Part shown: piece after piece, positions 1 to 11,463 of the stretch
How the letters are laid out: each line of letters starts with the position of its first letter
Position numbering within the stretch: the first letter of the stretch is position 1
Source: Chromobotia macracanthus
Lineage: Eukaryota > Chordata > Actinopteri > Cypriniformes > Botiidae
Direction: 5' to 3'
Length of the DNA: 64,000 nt
NCBI GenBank assembly: GCA_036877525.1
Contig: JAZGTH010000007.1
Location: 5,653,501 to 5,717,500, forward strand
Made by a program: the position numbers and the translations under genes
Notes under the pieces: generated by a model
Told to the model about the DNA's origin: nothing
Database searches by the model: none
The model's input: the letters and a program-made list of their open reading frames with translations, nothing else

Positions 1-157
1 AGATTACATCACTGAGGTGAACCTGAACTCACCCGACAGAGCAATCCGCTCTTTACTAATACTAATCAATACTAATACTAATCAAACAACATTAACAAGG
101 CAACAAGGAAACAGTCACTGCTGATGGCTGGGAAACTTCAGTGTAGCCAAGACCTTG

Positions 158-3100
158 TCAAAGATTGAAATTATAATGACTGAAACTTTGACGCTCTAAT
201 CTCATCAAGCCTGGGTCATATGTCCCACCCTTAAAATAAATACATGTGAATGTTTTTAGCATGTCATGGATTTGATTTTTGGCTGGTGTCATCACACAGG
301 TCATATGTGTTTGATTCTGTTCTGGAATGACGGTCTGCAGCATCAGCTGCACATCTGCTCTCTGTTACCTTCACAGGTAAGTCATTTCATGTCTGAGGAA
401 CTTCAAAAGACGTCTGCTCACGTTGATTTAGGATATCTGCAGTGGACACGTGGAGCGCATTAAACGCTGTGCACGGCTTGAACCAGACGTCCAGAGGGTG
501 AGTGTGAGGTGACCTTACACCCTCACCTTCACACATTCCCATAATTATTCTCCTGAAAAGCTCCTTAATTAGCAGACCAGCACACCCCAACCTCAGCTGG
601 CGCATGCGGTGCTGCATTACACGCATCTGTTCAGTGTCACTAAATAAGAAAAAGCGCATTCCTGCCCATCTCGTAAAGTAGTTCATTTTAACGACCCCTG
701 AGCGCAATTCCCTGACCGGCAGTAAACACAGCACACCAGCATCTGTAACGTGCTGATGAAAGATCGCCATTTACACACACACACACAAAAATCATTCAGA
801 TCATTTAAAAAGTCTCTAATGGGATGTTGGTTATTTTCTTTAAAAGGCTTTATAAATCACCACCAAACAAATGGAAAGAAAAGCAGAACGAAGTTACTTA
901 ACAGTTCTGCATGCTGGTTTTGTAAAGCATGCAGCGGGTAAAACACAATCTGTAAAACGTTTTTCTCATTTCTTATGTGTTGCACAAGGTTCCTCACGTG
1001 ACTGTGTGCTCAACTGCAGCAGGATGTCCACCGACAGCGTTAGAAGACCGGGATTGCCTCCTCTCAACAGAACCAGAACCGCAGAGAGAGCCTGATACTG
1101 GAGAAAGAGCTGCTGACCTTCATCTGTTCTCACATCACAGGACAGAACATCTACAGCATGAGCCAAAACATCCACTGCAGGACAGAGAGAACAAACAGAC
1201 ACAGCTTGAGCAACTGGACAAGATATCAGAGACTGTACAGAGCAGATCTGTTCTGATGGACTCTAACATATCTACATAGATTGGTCAGCATCAAAAGATC
1301 TGAGGGTTGTTTCTCCTACCATGTTAATGTCAAATGTTGGGCAGCTAATTAAACTCTATTTGTCAACTTCATCAGTCACTTAGTAGTAGACATGGACAGA
1401 TTGTGTGATGCCCTCATCTTCAACATTCACAACATTAAAACATTTCAGTGTTCAATTCAAGTCGTTTTTGTTTCTTTTGTACGATTTTGTTTCTTTTGTA
1501 TCAAGTTTGGTAGCAATAGGTAACATTTTAGTTTGGGGACCAATTCACACTTTTGACTAGTTGCCTGTTAGTCAGTTATTTATAAAGCACATATTAATGT
1601 CTAATTCTGCATGACCATAGTGTACATCCCTTAATCCCAACCCACAACTACACCTACACTTAAACACAACAAACAGCTTACTAACTATTAACAAACAGTA
1701 AATTAGGAGTTTTTTTATGCAAACCTGGTAGTTAATGGTGAATGGGTGTTCCCCATACTGAAGTGTTACCGTAATCATTGGTAACCAGTTAATGTAAAAT
1801 CTTTTATTCCAATGCAAAAACTAAAAATATTATTCAGCGTTATAGAAACAAAACAAAACCATTTTCCTCATGTCAAATAAAGAGCAAAATACTGCAAACA
1901 CTGCATATAAACCTCGTTAATGAAGAGCGAACAACTTTATTTTGCATTTGTCTCGCCACTTAAACTCTGTTTAGTGTCACTCACAGTGAGACAGATGTTC
2001 AGGTGAACTGAAATAATTCAGCGGTAATGAGGAAATGGTCATGTGTTTATAGAGGTGAGAGACTGATGTGACACAGATGCAGCTCAGTTCCTTCCTGTAC
2101 ACCTCATAACTTCACCTGCATCACTGAAAACCAGCAGTCATTCCACATTACTGGAAAACCACTGCACTCACAAAAAGCAATTAATGGATAAGTGTATCTA
2201 GATTATGAAAATGTCCAGGACTTTTTAGGAGGTTTCTTTAATTTATACAAGCTTTATGCCAGACCTGGGCTGCGTTTCTCAAAAGCATTGTAAGCCTCAT
2301 TGCCGCCAGTGGTCTGTACAAAAAGTACTTAAGCTATACGATACTTCTGAGAAACGCAGGCCTGGACATCACTTTTTTAATTTCCTGAAGTATCCAAGTT
2401 TTTCACAAGCATCAAATCTAGGGTCAGAAATTCAGTTCTTTAATGGGGTAATCTATTATAAAGTAATATTTGCTATACATTCTGGAAAATTCTGGAATTT
2501 TAACTTTTTGAGTTAAAATGATGTTAGTAGTGAGACGTTTTTCCTTTGACACTGCAACAATAGCGCCCTCTGCTGCAGGCGCAGTGAGAAGACATCATAG
2601 GGCAGAATCTCGTTGGTTAACCTTTGAAACTTAGAGAACCTTGTATTAGGAAAAAACATTATTTTATAATATAATGACGCAAGACATAAATGATTTTTCT
2701 TTTGAGCTTTTCCACTGATGGACAAACAATCTGCAGAACTCTCATAACTAATAATTCATTCATTTGGTCCGGATTCACCTTGAGTGACGGTTTTGATCAT
2801 GATGAGGCTGCACAGAAAGCGTGTGTGCAGACAGGAGCTCTTAAAGAGCGGACACACCCGAGGGGGGCGGCCGTTCCCTGGGTCCCCTGGGCCGCGAGAC
2901 ACCTCCTCGCCAAGCCTCCTCAGGGTGGAGGTGAGAGGAGCATGCTGGTAGAGAGATGGAAAAAAAAAACACACACATACATCACTGAAAGAGATGTGAT
3001 GGGTTTTCACACTCTGCTTGAGTTTAACAATCAAACCAAGTGTGAAACCTGTTTTTAAATCTACCACCCAAAGTTCCACCACTGCGCTGTTAACAAGAGA

Positions 3101-6100
3101 TCAAAAAATAGTTACAGACCTGCAGATAACTACATCATATTTAAAAACTACAGTTTAATGTAGAACTACTCAATTGACTGAGTGCTGTTGAACATTTGCA
3201 AACAACATGACCAATGGATTTGAAAAATATGAATGCTGTCAGCATTCAAGAAGTATGACAAATTATAAAATATAGAAAGTGCTTTGCCTCTGGGAGGGAG
3301 TTAACTCACTAAAACTCACTGAACTGAAAATCCAATTCAGACTGTGAAAGAATGTTTTAAAATTTGACCTAAAGCATAAAACACATTGTACTATATACAA
3401 GAAGAAAATAGAGTATTATTTCCGTATCAACCTCTTACATGCAGGTACAGTAGTCGCAGCAGATGTTTTAATGCCACAATGCTAGACATGCTAAAATACT
3501 TCAACACAGAGGATATGCACAGATCTGAGTACAGACAGTGACAGCGCATACACAGATTTTAGCTGTGTTGTGCTTGATACCTGTGTGCTGCGCTCCAGCT
3601 GTAAAAGGCAGCTGTAGATGCAGCGCAGCAGAGGTAACTGCAGCGGCTGCTCCATCACAGGGGTCTGCAGCAGCTCCACCAGAAGAGGCAGCACCTGACA
3701 ATAGGATGAGAAGAATGAGAAGAATACAGACCCTGCTCCATCTGCCTCTACTGCCTATATAGGCAGAAGGTAATCTAGAACAAAATTCTTAAAAGATTCA
3801 TTTGAAACATAGACAGCAACTCTGTGCTCAGTAAAAACACACATGTATATATAATCCTACTGTAGAATTTGGCCAAAACAAGGAATCTTAAAGAGTAGCA
3901 TAATTCTGTTTTTTTAAACAGCCATTACATCCATGTGACTTTTTTCTGCAGTCTTTATTAAGGGTTAATAACATATTTAAAAATAAAACCTGTCAAAACC
4001 ATGCACATCTTATATTTTAAGCCCTATATATTTTGAGGAAAATATATTTTGAATATAAAATACGGCCTATTTTTTCTTGCAACATATTTGTTAATTATTT
4101 AAGCTCCCCAACTCACATTACTGTAACGCAAAATAAATCTAATGTGAATTAATGTGAAAGGAATTATGATATTATTAGATTATCAAATATTTACAGATGA
4201 CAGCAGTAAGTTCTAGGAAACTTAAACTTAAAACTTATTTACTTTTTCTTCTTTTGACTTTAGGTGAAAAGGGTCAGAAAAGCAAACCTTAGAACATCTG
4301 TCCTGCATCGACGGCTGTGACGCTCCGCACGGCTCACAGACTGTGAGGTTTGATCTCTCCCTGGATTCAATCAGCTGACCGTCCACGACCCAGTCCAACA
4401 GAGCAGCTAACAGCTTCACTGCAGGTCCCCGAGCGCCGCCCTCCTGGCAGACAAATACACAACCACATCAGCCCTCTCTCCATTCATCATCATTAGCCTT
4501 GTTCATTAAGATTTCCTTGTCTGCCAAAGGTCTCATAGTGAAGTGCTGATCATTAACAGAAAACATTTTGAAACAGTAACAAAGAGGAAAATGGTGCTGA
4601 TTGCAGTAACTGTTTAAACTTTTCATCATCATTCATTGAGTTACAAGCTTATTATTTCAAATTAGACCCAAAACCGCCACAGTGCAAACTGAGAATAGAC
4701 ACAAACCCTTATATAAACACATTACTTGCGGGAAAACATGCTTCAACCAAAAGTCACATGATCACAAGGACGTTCTTGCTTTCATTTGATGTACCTTGCT
4801 CGCTTTATTTGACCGTGGTTTTTCCTGTTTGCTGGGCTTGAGGTCATAAGCTTGAAAAAAAACATTTTCTCGGCCACTGTGTGCAGTAGAGTGCTCATAC
4901 TTCCTCTGTCCGGAGACAAAACACATGCAAGGTATACACTACAGTCTATATCATGTCGATTTCAGTAAATGTATAGAAATGACAGACATGCATCCCTTGT
5001 TGCTTTAGATAAAAGCATCAGCTAAAATTAATTTTAGCTCATTTCATGAAAACTGTAAATACATGCAAACACTGTTAGTCTGAGCATCCCGATAACACTT
5101 CAATCAGTTTTGTGATGGGATGATCTGTTTGTAAGACTGTATTACACACAGCATATGATGAATTTTGTGCCAGTGTTTAATATTTAATACTAAACTGATA
5201 TTAATCTTTGCTTCAGTAACAGTACTGACAATGAGTCTACCATTCAAACAGGTGATATCACAATTATGCACTTGGCTTAAGAGTAAATAAGAAGCAAATA
5301 ATGCAGGCTTTCATACTGTAAACATTCCACAGGTAATTATGTATTAAATGAAGCCGTAATGAGTATGAAGGTCATGTCAGGTCACTCACCTGCAGGTTCT
5401 CTAGACGAGCCTGAACTTTTCCAGACTGACTTTCCAACTTCCTGTTCTGCTCACTGGCTTCAATAAGCTGCACAAACAAAATCTTTATTATTAACCACAA
5501 ACACAGTCATAATCACACATGCTTCACTGTCTGCAGTTTTTCTGCTCATAGCACAATATCAGCATGCAGCTGAGATCTCCACAAACTCTCACAAACCTGT
5601 TTCTTCAGAGAATCATTTAATTCTTTCATGGAATCAAAACTAGACTTGATTCTTTTATTGTCTTTATTCTTCTGCTTCAGAGCTGCTTTTAACTCCTGTA
5701 TATCTTGTTCATATTGCTGCAGAAATAATTACAAACAAACATAAAACGTTATATTGCTGCATTAAAAATGGAAAAATAACAACATTGACTACAAAATGAT
5801 TCATGCTTAATTTAGCAATCCAGTTATAATCTTAGAAATAAATCCAGTTATGAAGATAAATGTCTTGGACTAAAATAAACTATATTATAGCAATATGTAT
5901 TTGATAATTAATAATTAGTCTAAACTAAGAAAAATTATTGATAAAATTCTCAAGTTTCAAATGTTACACAGAAAATTAAAAGTTTTGCCCTATCAGCGGT
6001 GTCACACTTGTCCAATCAGAAAGGAAGAGGGTAAGAGACCCTGATTCTCAGATGACTGTGTAAATGAAGCGAATGAGACGGCAGCATTATGAGGCGTCAC

Positions 6101-7438
6101 CTGCTGCAGGGTCTGAACCTCCTCTGCTGCTCCTCTGAGCTTCTGAATGTTGCGCTGCTGCTGCAGCAACATGTTCTCTCTCTGTTGCAGCTCATGTTCT
6201 CGCTCACACAGTTCTGCTGCCCAAACCTGCTGACTGAGACGCTCCGCCTTAAACACAAACAAACACACAATGTAAACTACAGATAAACCCATAAATAAAT
6301 TATGCAGTTTGGTCAAAACAGGTCATTGGTCAGGTCATCAAACCAGACTTTGAGAAACACACAGCCCAAAACAACTTTGCATAAATATAATATTTGCATA
6401 AATATAATTCCATTAATAGTAATATAAATATCAACAACAATAAAACTGTTACACTGTATTGGTATTACATTGTTTCTTCCCGCAGAAATGGATGACTATT
6501 ACCTGCAGCTTCTCATATATGTGTAGCATCTCTTGATACACATGCACTGTTGCCGCTGCACCACTCGTTGAGCTCTGGGTTCGATCCCTGATGTCCTCTC
6601 CTCTGCTGTTCAACTCAGACTCCATCACACTGGAGCTTGAGGAACGGGCCAGATTTGACGGTAAGGTCACATCTGAGAAGACATGATGAAATGGTGATAT
6701 TTAATAAAAGACGAGTATTAGAGGTGATCTGGTTTAACTGAGTGTTCATACCCGTCTCTGTGCGAAACATGTTCGTTTCCACATAACAATCTTCTTCCTC
6801 GCTGTCAGGTTTACTGGAACTACAACAATACTACATCATTCCTTACACAACGCAGACAAACAATAAATGCAGTGATAACAACACGATTTCCAGAATTATA
6901 TCTGACCTCTGAGGCTGGTGAGACAGGGCCCTGTGAAGTTCTCTGAGGGCCGTTTCATAGTCTCTCATCTTTTGGGACTTTCTATTTCCAGGGTCTGCCA
7001 CAACATTACATAATACATAAGAGAAACATCATTGTCTGTAAAACAAAACATTTTGTGAGAATTGTGAAGATGTTCCTGCATGATGCTCACCATGACGTCC
7101 ACGATCAGCTGATGTGTGTGAGATACTGCAAAGCTGCTGACACACAGTGAATCAAATCGAGTCATGTAGAAGAATTTAGAGTTAATAATTGTCATAATTA
7201 TTATTATTATTACTATTCTTGTTATTATTATTATATCTCCAGTGTTAGACGCACTGGAACTGCTTCTGAATTAGGACTACAATACGAATCCTGCACACAT
7301 TTCCTGAGTACTGTATGACGAGGGTTATAAACTCAGTTAAACTCAAGATCTCACCTGATTTCCCCTCTGCAGGTATTTATTCTTCAATATTTCGACTCTT
7401 TCGTTTATATCCTCATCAGAATTTGATTCGTGATTCAT
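158..7438 (-). CDS. ccdc138: Coiled-coil domain-containing protein 138 (CCDC138), 16 coding exons
   Basis: CCDC138 is a coiled-coil protein reported at centrosomes and centriolar satellites; its biochemical role is poorly known. Exons read on the minus strand: 7438-7355, 7133-7091, 6994-6907, 6819-6752, 6672-6503, 6247-6101, 5716-5597, 5467-5390, 4905-4795, 4443-4288, 3694-3581, 2944-2779, 1174-998, 949-898, 513-422, 354-158. All have GT-AG borders and compatible phases, giving about 620 residues (human about 665). Family matches include KELNDSLKKQ in the coiled coil (exon 7), LTSTLRRLGEE and IMIKTVTQ (exon 12), and LLQLSTQS (exon 13). The middle is a Gln/Glu-rich coiled coil (exons 6-8); the C-terminal half is helical. 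The start at 7438 begins MNHESNSDED. The last three exons are the weakest: phases fit and VQLMLQ resembles the human C-terminus, but the rest diverges. No poly(A) signal was seen before the window edge. Confidence 0.88.
1519..1770. mobile_element. Small inverted-repeat element (MITE-like) in a ccdc138 intron
   Basis: About 250 bp bounded by imperfect terminal inverted repeats: the left end (1519-1539, starting GGTAACATTTTAG) is nearly the reverse complement of the right end (1750-1770, ending GAAGTGTTACC). No ORF of note lies inside. It resembles a common zebrafish-type non-autonomous DNA element, which I recognise by sequence feel only. Confidence 0.6.
2264..2365. mobile_element. Short near-palindromic repeat in a ccdc138 intron
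   Basis: A roughly 100-bp element whose ends are inverted copies: CTGCGTTTCTCAAAAG at 2270-2285 pairs with CTTCTGAGAAACGCAG at 2344-2359. It carries no coding capacity and looks like a small fold-back or MITE-type element of the kind common in fish. Confidence 0.55.
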
Positions 7439-8040
7439 GTTGGTGTTTTAAACCAGCCGCGGTGCATAAACACACAGTCACCGGAAGTGGCTGTCTCACG
7501 GTGTCAAAATAAAAGTCACCACGCCCATCGTTGCCAGACAAATTGAATTTGCCACAACAAAAACACTTATTTCCTTTAAAAGGAACAAATAATTATATTA
7601 CTTAGTAATTATAATAATAATACCGTACAAACAATATACTATAGAAATAAAATGTAACAGTCATAAATCCTCTATATAAAGACATCATGTTTGTTAATAA
7701 TTTGTACGTATATTTATTCCGTTTTCTACATGTTAATATATGTAGAAAACTTCAGTATTAATATATATATATATATTGTTTTATTTTTACAAACGTTGTT
7801 ATACCTTTTGAAATAATTCTTTATTATCTAACATACACTGCCATGTACTTCCAGTAGAGGGACAGGATCGCCTTCAGCTGAAGCTACTCTGTAAATGAAC
7901 AGAAAAATATCAAGTCACCCAGGAAGTTAAACTTGTTTCATATATGGCTGGAGAAGCCATTAGGGCGAGAAATTGTCTTTTTTTTTTTAAAAAGCATCCA
8001 AATAAGTGTAAGCGTGTAAAGTCTGACTAACTATCTGTCT
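7439..8040. other. Upstream region of ccdc138; no gene seen
   Basis: This is the upstream flank of ccdc138. It has AT-rich stretches, including a short (AT)n run near 7761-7776, and no ORF resembling a protein. The ccdc138 promoter must lie at its left end, but I see no distinctive element. Confidence 0.5.
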
Positions 8041-8665
8041 AAAGCCTGAACCGTTGACACAGGGCAGGATGGATCTATGCTGTCATGTTCTTTACACCAA
8101 ATTCTGACCCTACCATCTGAATGTCGCAGCAGAAATCGAGACTCATCAGACCAGGCAACGTTTTTCCAATCTTTCATTGTCCAATTTTAGTGAGTCTGAG
8201 CCCCTGTTTCCCATTCTTAGCTGACAGGAGCGGCACCCAGTGTGGTCTTCTGCTGCTGTAGCCCATCTGCTTCAGGGTTCGACATGTTGTGCATTTAGAG
8301 ATGGTATTCTGCATACCTTGGTTGTAATGAGTGCTTATTTGAGTTACTGTTGCCTTTCTATCATCTCTAACCAGTCTGCCCATTCTCCTCTGACCTCTGA
8401 CAAGGCATTTTCATCCACACAACTGCCACTCACTAGATATTTTCTATTTTTTGGACCATTCTCTGTAAACCCTAGAGATGGTTGTGCGTGAAAATCCCAG
8501 TAGATCAGCAGTTTTTGAAATACTCAGACCAGCCCGTCTGGCACCAACAACCATTCCCTGTCCAAAGTCACTTAAATCCCCTTTCTTCCCCCATTCTGAT
8601 GCTTGGTTTGAACTTCAGCAAGTTGTCTTCACCACATCTAGATGCCTAAATGCATTGAGTTGCTG
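8041..8665 (-). pseudogene. Decayed Tc1-like transposase fragment
   Basis: Read on the minus strand, 8383-8174 gives a Tc1-family helix-turn-helix segment (VTQISTHYNQGM, then GYSSRRPHWVPLLSAKN), and 8165-8045 continues as NVAWSDESRFLLRHSDGRV. That contains the first catalytic Asp of the DDE triad in WSDES. The two parts are out of frame with a short deletion between them, and the C-terminal catalytic region is missing. Neither terminal inverted repeat is recognisable, and the upstream end stops in a CA tract. It is a dead fragment of a widespread fish Tc1 family. Confidence 0.85.
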
Positions 8666-8688
8666 CACACACACACACACACACACAG
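8666..8688. repeat. (AC)n microsatellite
   Basis: A pure AC dinucleotide run immediately beyond the Tc1-like fragment. Confidence 0.9.
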
Positions 8689-11212
8689 TGTAAAACTGTG
8701 CCACGGTGCGAAAAGTGCATGCTATATATGTCTCTGCTCATAGACACCACAATGACACCTGGATTAGGAACACAGTGATCCAATGCAGACTCTACAGGTG
8801 ACTTGCCTCCATGTGTCTTGTCAAACATTTGATTGGCTCATTAAGGCAGCTGTGGGGCCATGTCTTCGCCTGTCACCCAGTGAAACAACCTGACATTGTT
8901 AAACCTGTTTGAACCCCAAGACTTTCACACCATTGTGCTTTCACACTTCCTGCCTGACCAATCTTACTTCACTTCATCAACTCACTTATGAAACTGTCGT
9001 CAAGCCTCAAATGTAACAATGCAAGAAACGTTTCTCTTTCGTCATCAGTCATTACTAGAGTGGCTTTCAAACAAAGTGACTTCCTCTTAAGTTTTTGTCT
9101 GTTTTAGATATGAAGTCTAAATGAGAAGCTCTTGGTGGTCTGACCATAGGGTTTCTCATCATTACACATTCACAGCATTACACATTCTAACCATGAGGAA
9201 TAACAATTACTGTGGCCATAAAAACACTCATGAACTGCTCTAGTCCCGCATCTCTTATCTGTGTCTGAGCCATCTGTGCTTGGACCTGTATTACCCTACT
9301 GACAGTAATGTGGCTCCAATATGTTCTGCTACAACTTCTTTTTTCCAATCAATAAAATAACACAAAATTGCTCCCAGGACAGTGTCCTTCAGCCTATTTG
9401 CAATAAAAAACTTGTCATGTTCCATAGTTCCACTGATGATTGTAGGACTCTGCAATTATTATTATTCTATTGAGCAAGTCGATCTGCTGGTGGTTTGATT
9501 GGCCAAGAGGGAAAACCCAGCATGTTGTGATGTTTAGTCATTTCAGAAGAAATGAGAGAAGGACGTCTCTTAAAAGCCCTTCAGATACACACATTGCAGA
9601 TGTGTTCCATCGAAAAATGTTGAAAAATATTACAGCAAATAGATTGAAACTACAAGATTGTATGTTGTTTACTTGTTTGCATACATTGACTGGCTGATGA
9701 CAGTCATTTTTTTAACGATGTGATTGTCCTTTATTGAGTAATGAAGGCCACACCAAATAGTTCCCTGTATGCTGGTGGGCTACCTGCTGGATTAAAATGT
9801 TAATGGGACTCTACAGAATAAACCTGTATTAGTTTAATTTCATTTAGGGGTGAATCTTCTGACTGATTCATTGAAGGCTTCAAACAAAGTCTGGTTAAAA
9901 AAATCTTAAAACCAGGACAAATCAAATATAAAATGATATATTTTTGCTGTATAGCACCATGCATGCAACAGTCTGGTGCATGCAATTTGATTCCCTGAAT
10001 TTCACTGGGCATTTCAGAGCTTCTGTCCAAATATCATGTTTCTATCATTTATGTTTTGATCTGTACATTGTTGCAGGACATAAAGACAAAGTGTAGTAAT
10101 AAAAATAACAATGCTGACAAAACAACAGGATTCCCAGAAACTAAATGTCTAATTTTCACACAAAAAAGGATAGGATAAAACAGTCACACAATCGATCCAC
10201 TTTTCCACAGCTTGTCTCTTGTCTACTGTCTTTACTGTACTGTAAGTTATTAACTATATAAATCTCTCCAAGTGTTATCTTGAAAGCAAATGACCACTGG
10301 TCCAAAAAGTTTTGCATCATAAAGAGGATATTACTGTCAATACAACACACCCTGTAGTGATGAATGACAGACAATAGTGTCTTTTGTTCAATGACCCAAT
10401 CCAATAAGATCTGAACTATTACTGTATACATAAAAATCCAATCCTTATAAAGTTACCCACGATCCACTGCTTCTCGTGATGACGACAGTAAGTGTGGGTT
10501 CCCATGTGCACGAGCAGTGACTAAAACACAATGAATCAAACGTGCGGCAAAAGCACAGTGTCAATGGAAAAAGTGACATGCCACATGGGTCATATGTCCC
10601 TCAGCTTTCGGTGTATGTGTAACATACTGTGTAACACGTTATTGATGCGTCATAGGAACACACAGTGCGCCACTATTACGGAGATCAAGCTTCAATTGAA
10701 TCTGGAATAAATTAACTAGATCCTCTTTAATTTCTGTCTCTTCTGAGCTGTAGTTGTTTGATGGGACTGATGCAGGGCCACACCACAAAAACTCTTTGCA
10801 CGATGTTTGCCACTGGTCAAAACAGTCACATCCAGAGGCAGCAATCTGTCAGGCTGTAAAAGGTGCTTGTGTTATTATTTTCATTCTGAAGAGATTAAAT
10901 TAATAAGTAGCTGTAGCTCTATAAGAACCACAGGGAAGCAGCACAAGGCTGTATCACAAGGCTTTATATAGTGTCACCCATTTCCTTTTGTCCTCGTTCA
11001 CATAATATTAACTTCCTACAATTTAGGATATAAACAAGTGTGGGTACACTTAACCCTCCCCCTTTATTTGCGCTGAATGTTTTGACTGCAACGTTAAAAC
11101 AACGTTGTGTAAACTGATGGTGTAAACTGATGGTGCAATGGATGAAAACCTCATAAAGATCTTGTGTGTTAAACTAAAGCTTCCCATCAAGATTATCACT
11201 TACCCTCAAACT
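8689..11212. other. Gene-poor intergenic stretch
   Basis: About 2.5 kb with no ORF resembling a known protein, no RNA gene and no recognisable transposon. Base composition is ordinary AT-rich fish intergenic DNA. The short ORFs here lack splice sites or family matches. Confidence 0.5.
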
Positions 11213-11294
11213 AAGTTTAAGTTTAAGTTTAAGTTTAAGTTTAAGTTTAAGTTTGAGTTTAAGTTTAAGTTTAAGTTTAAGTTTAAGTTTAAGT
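11213..11294. repeat. Hexanucleotide tandem repeat (AAGTTT)n
   Basis: Roughly 13-14 uninterrupted copies of AAGTTT, with one copy reading GAGTTT. It sits about 170 bp upstream of the nms start codon. It is not the vertebrate telomeric TTAGGG motif. Confidence 0.95.
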
Positions 11295-11463
11295 CTTAAT
11301 TATGAGGGTGCGACACTGGCGCAGTTTGAGAGCGCGCACCGCGGTGACGCGCGCGGGGATCGGGGCCGCCGTTGATTGGTCAGCCGCCGTGAGCGCGCGT
11401 CAGTCTTCAGCATCAGACCTAACATCAGAGCATCAGATCTGCAGTCGCCCTCACTCGGACACG
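11295..11463 (+). promoter_or_regulatory. nms: CpG-rich nms promoter and 5'UTR
   Basis: The 160 bp before the nms start are strikingly GC- and CpG-rich (for example GACGCGCGCGGGGATCGG) against an AT-rich background. They contain an inverted CCAAT box (GATTGGTCA near 11374). No TATA box is evident. The transcription start is not determined. Confidence 0.5.

Noticed and set aside
432..491. Plus-strand exon-like segment reading GHVERIKRCARLEPDVQR between AG and GGTGAG
   Set aside because: It overlaps the phase-compatible ccdc138 exon on the other strand, and I recognise no matching protein.
387..770. 127-codon minus-strand ORF beside ccdc138
   Set aside because: Only its 3' part (422-513) fits the ccdc138 exon chain; the remainder has no family match and no start context.
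11213..11294. Interstitial telomeric repeat
   Set aside because: The hexamer is AAGTTT, not TTAGGG or its complement.
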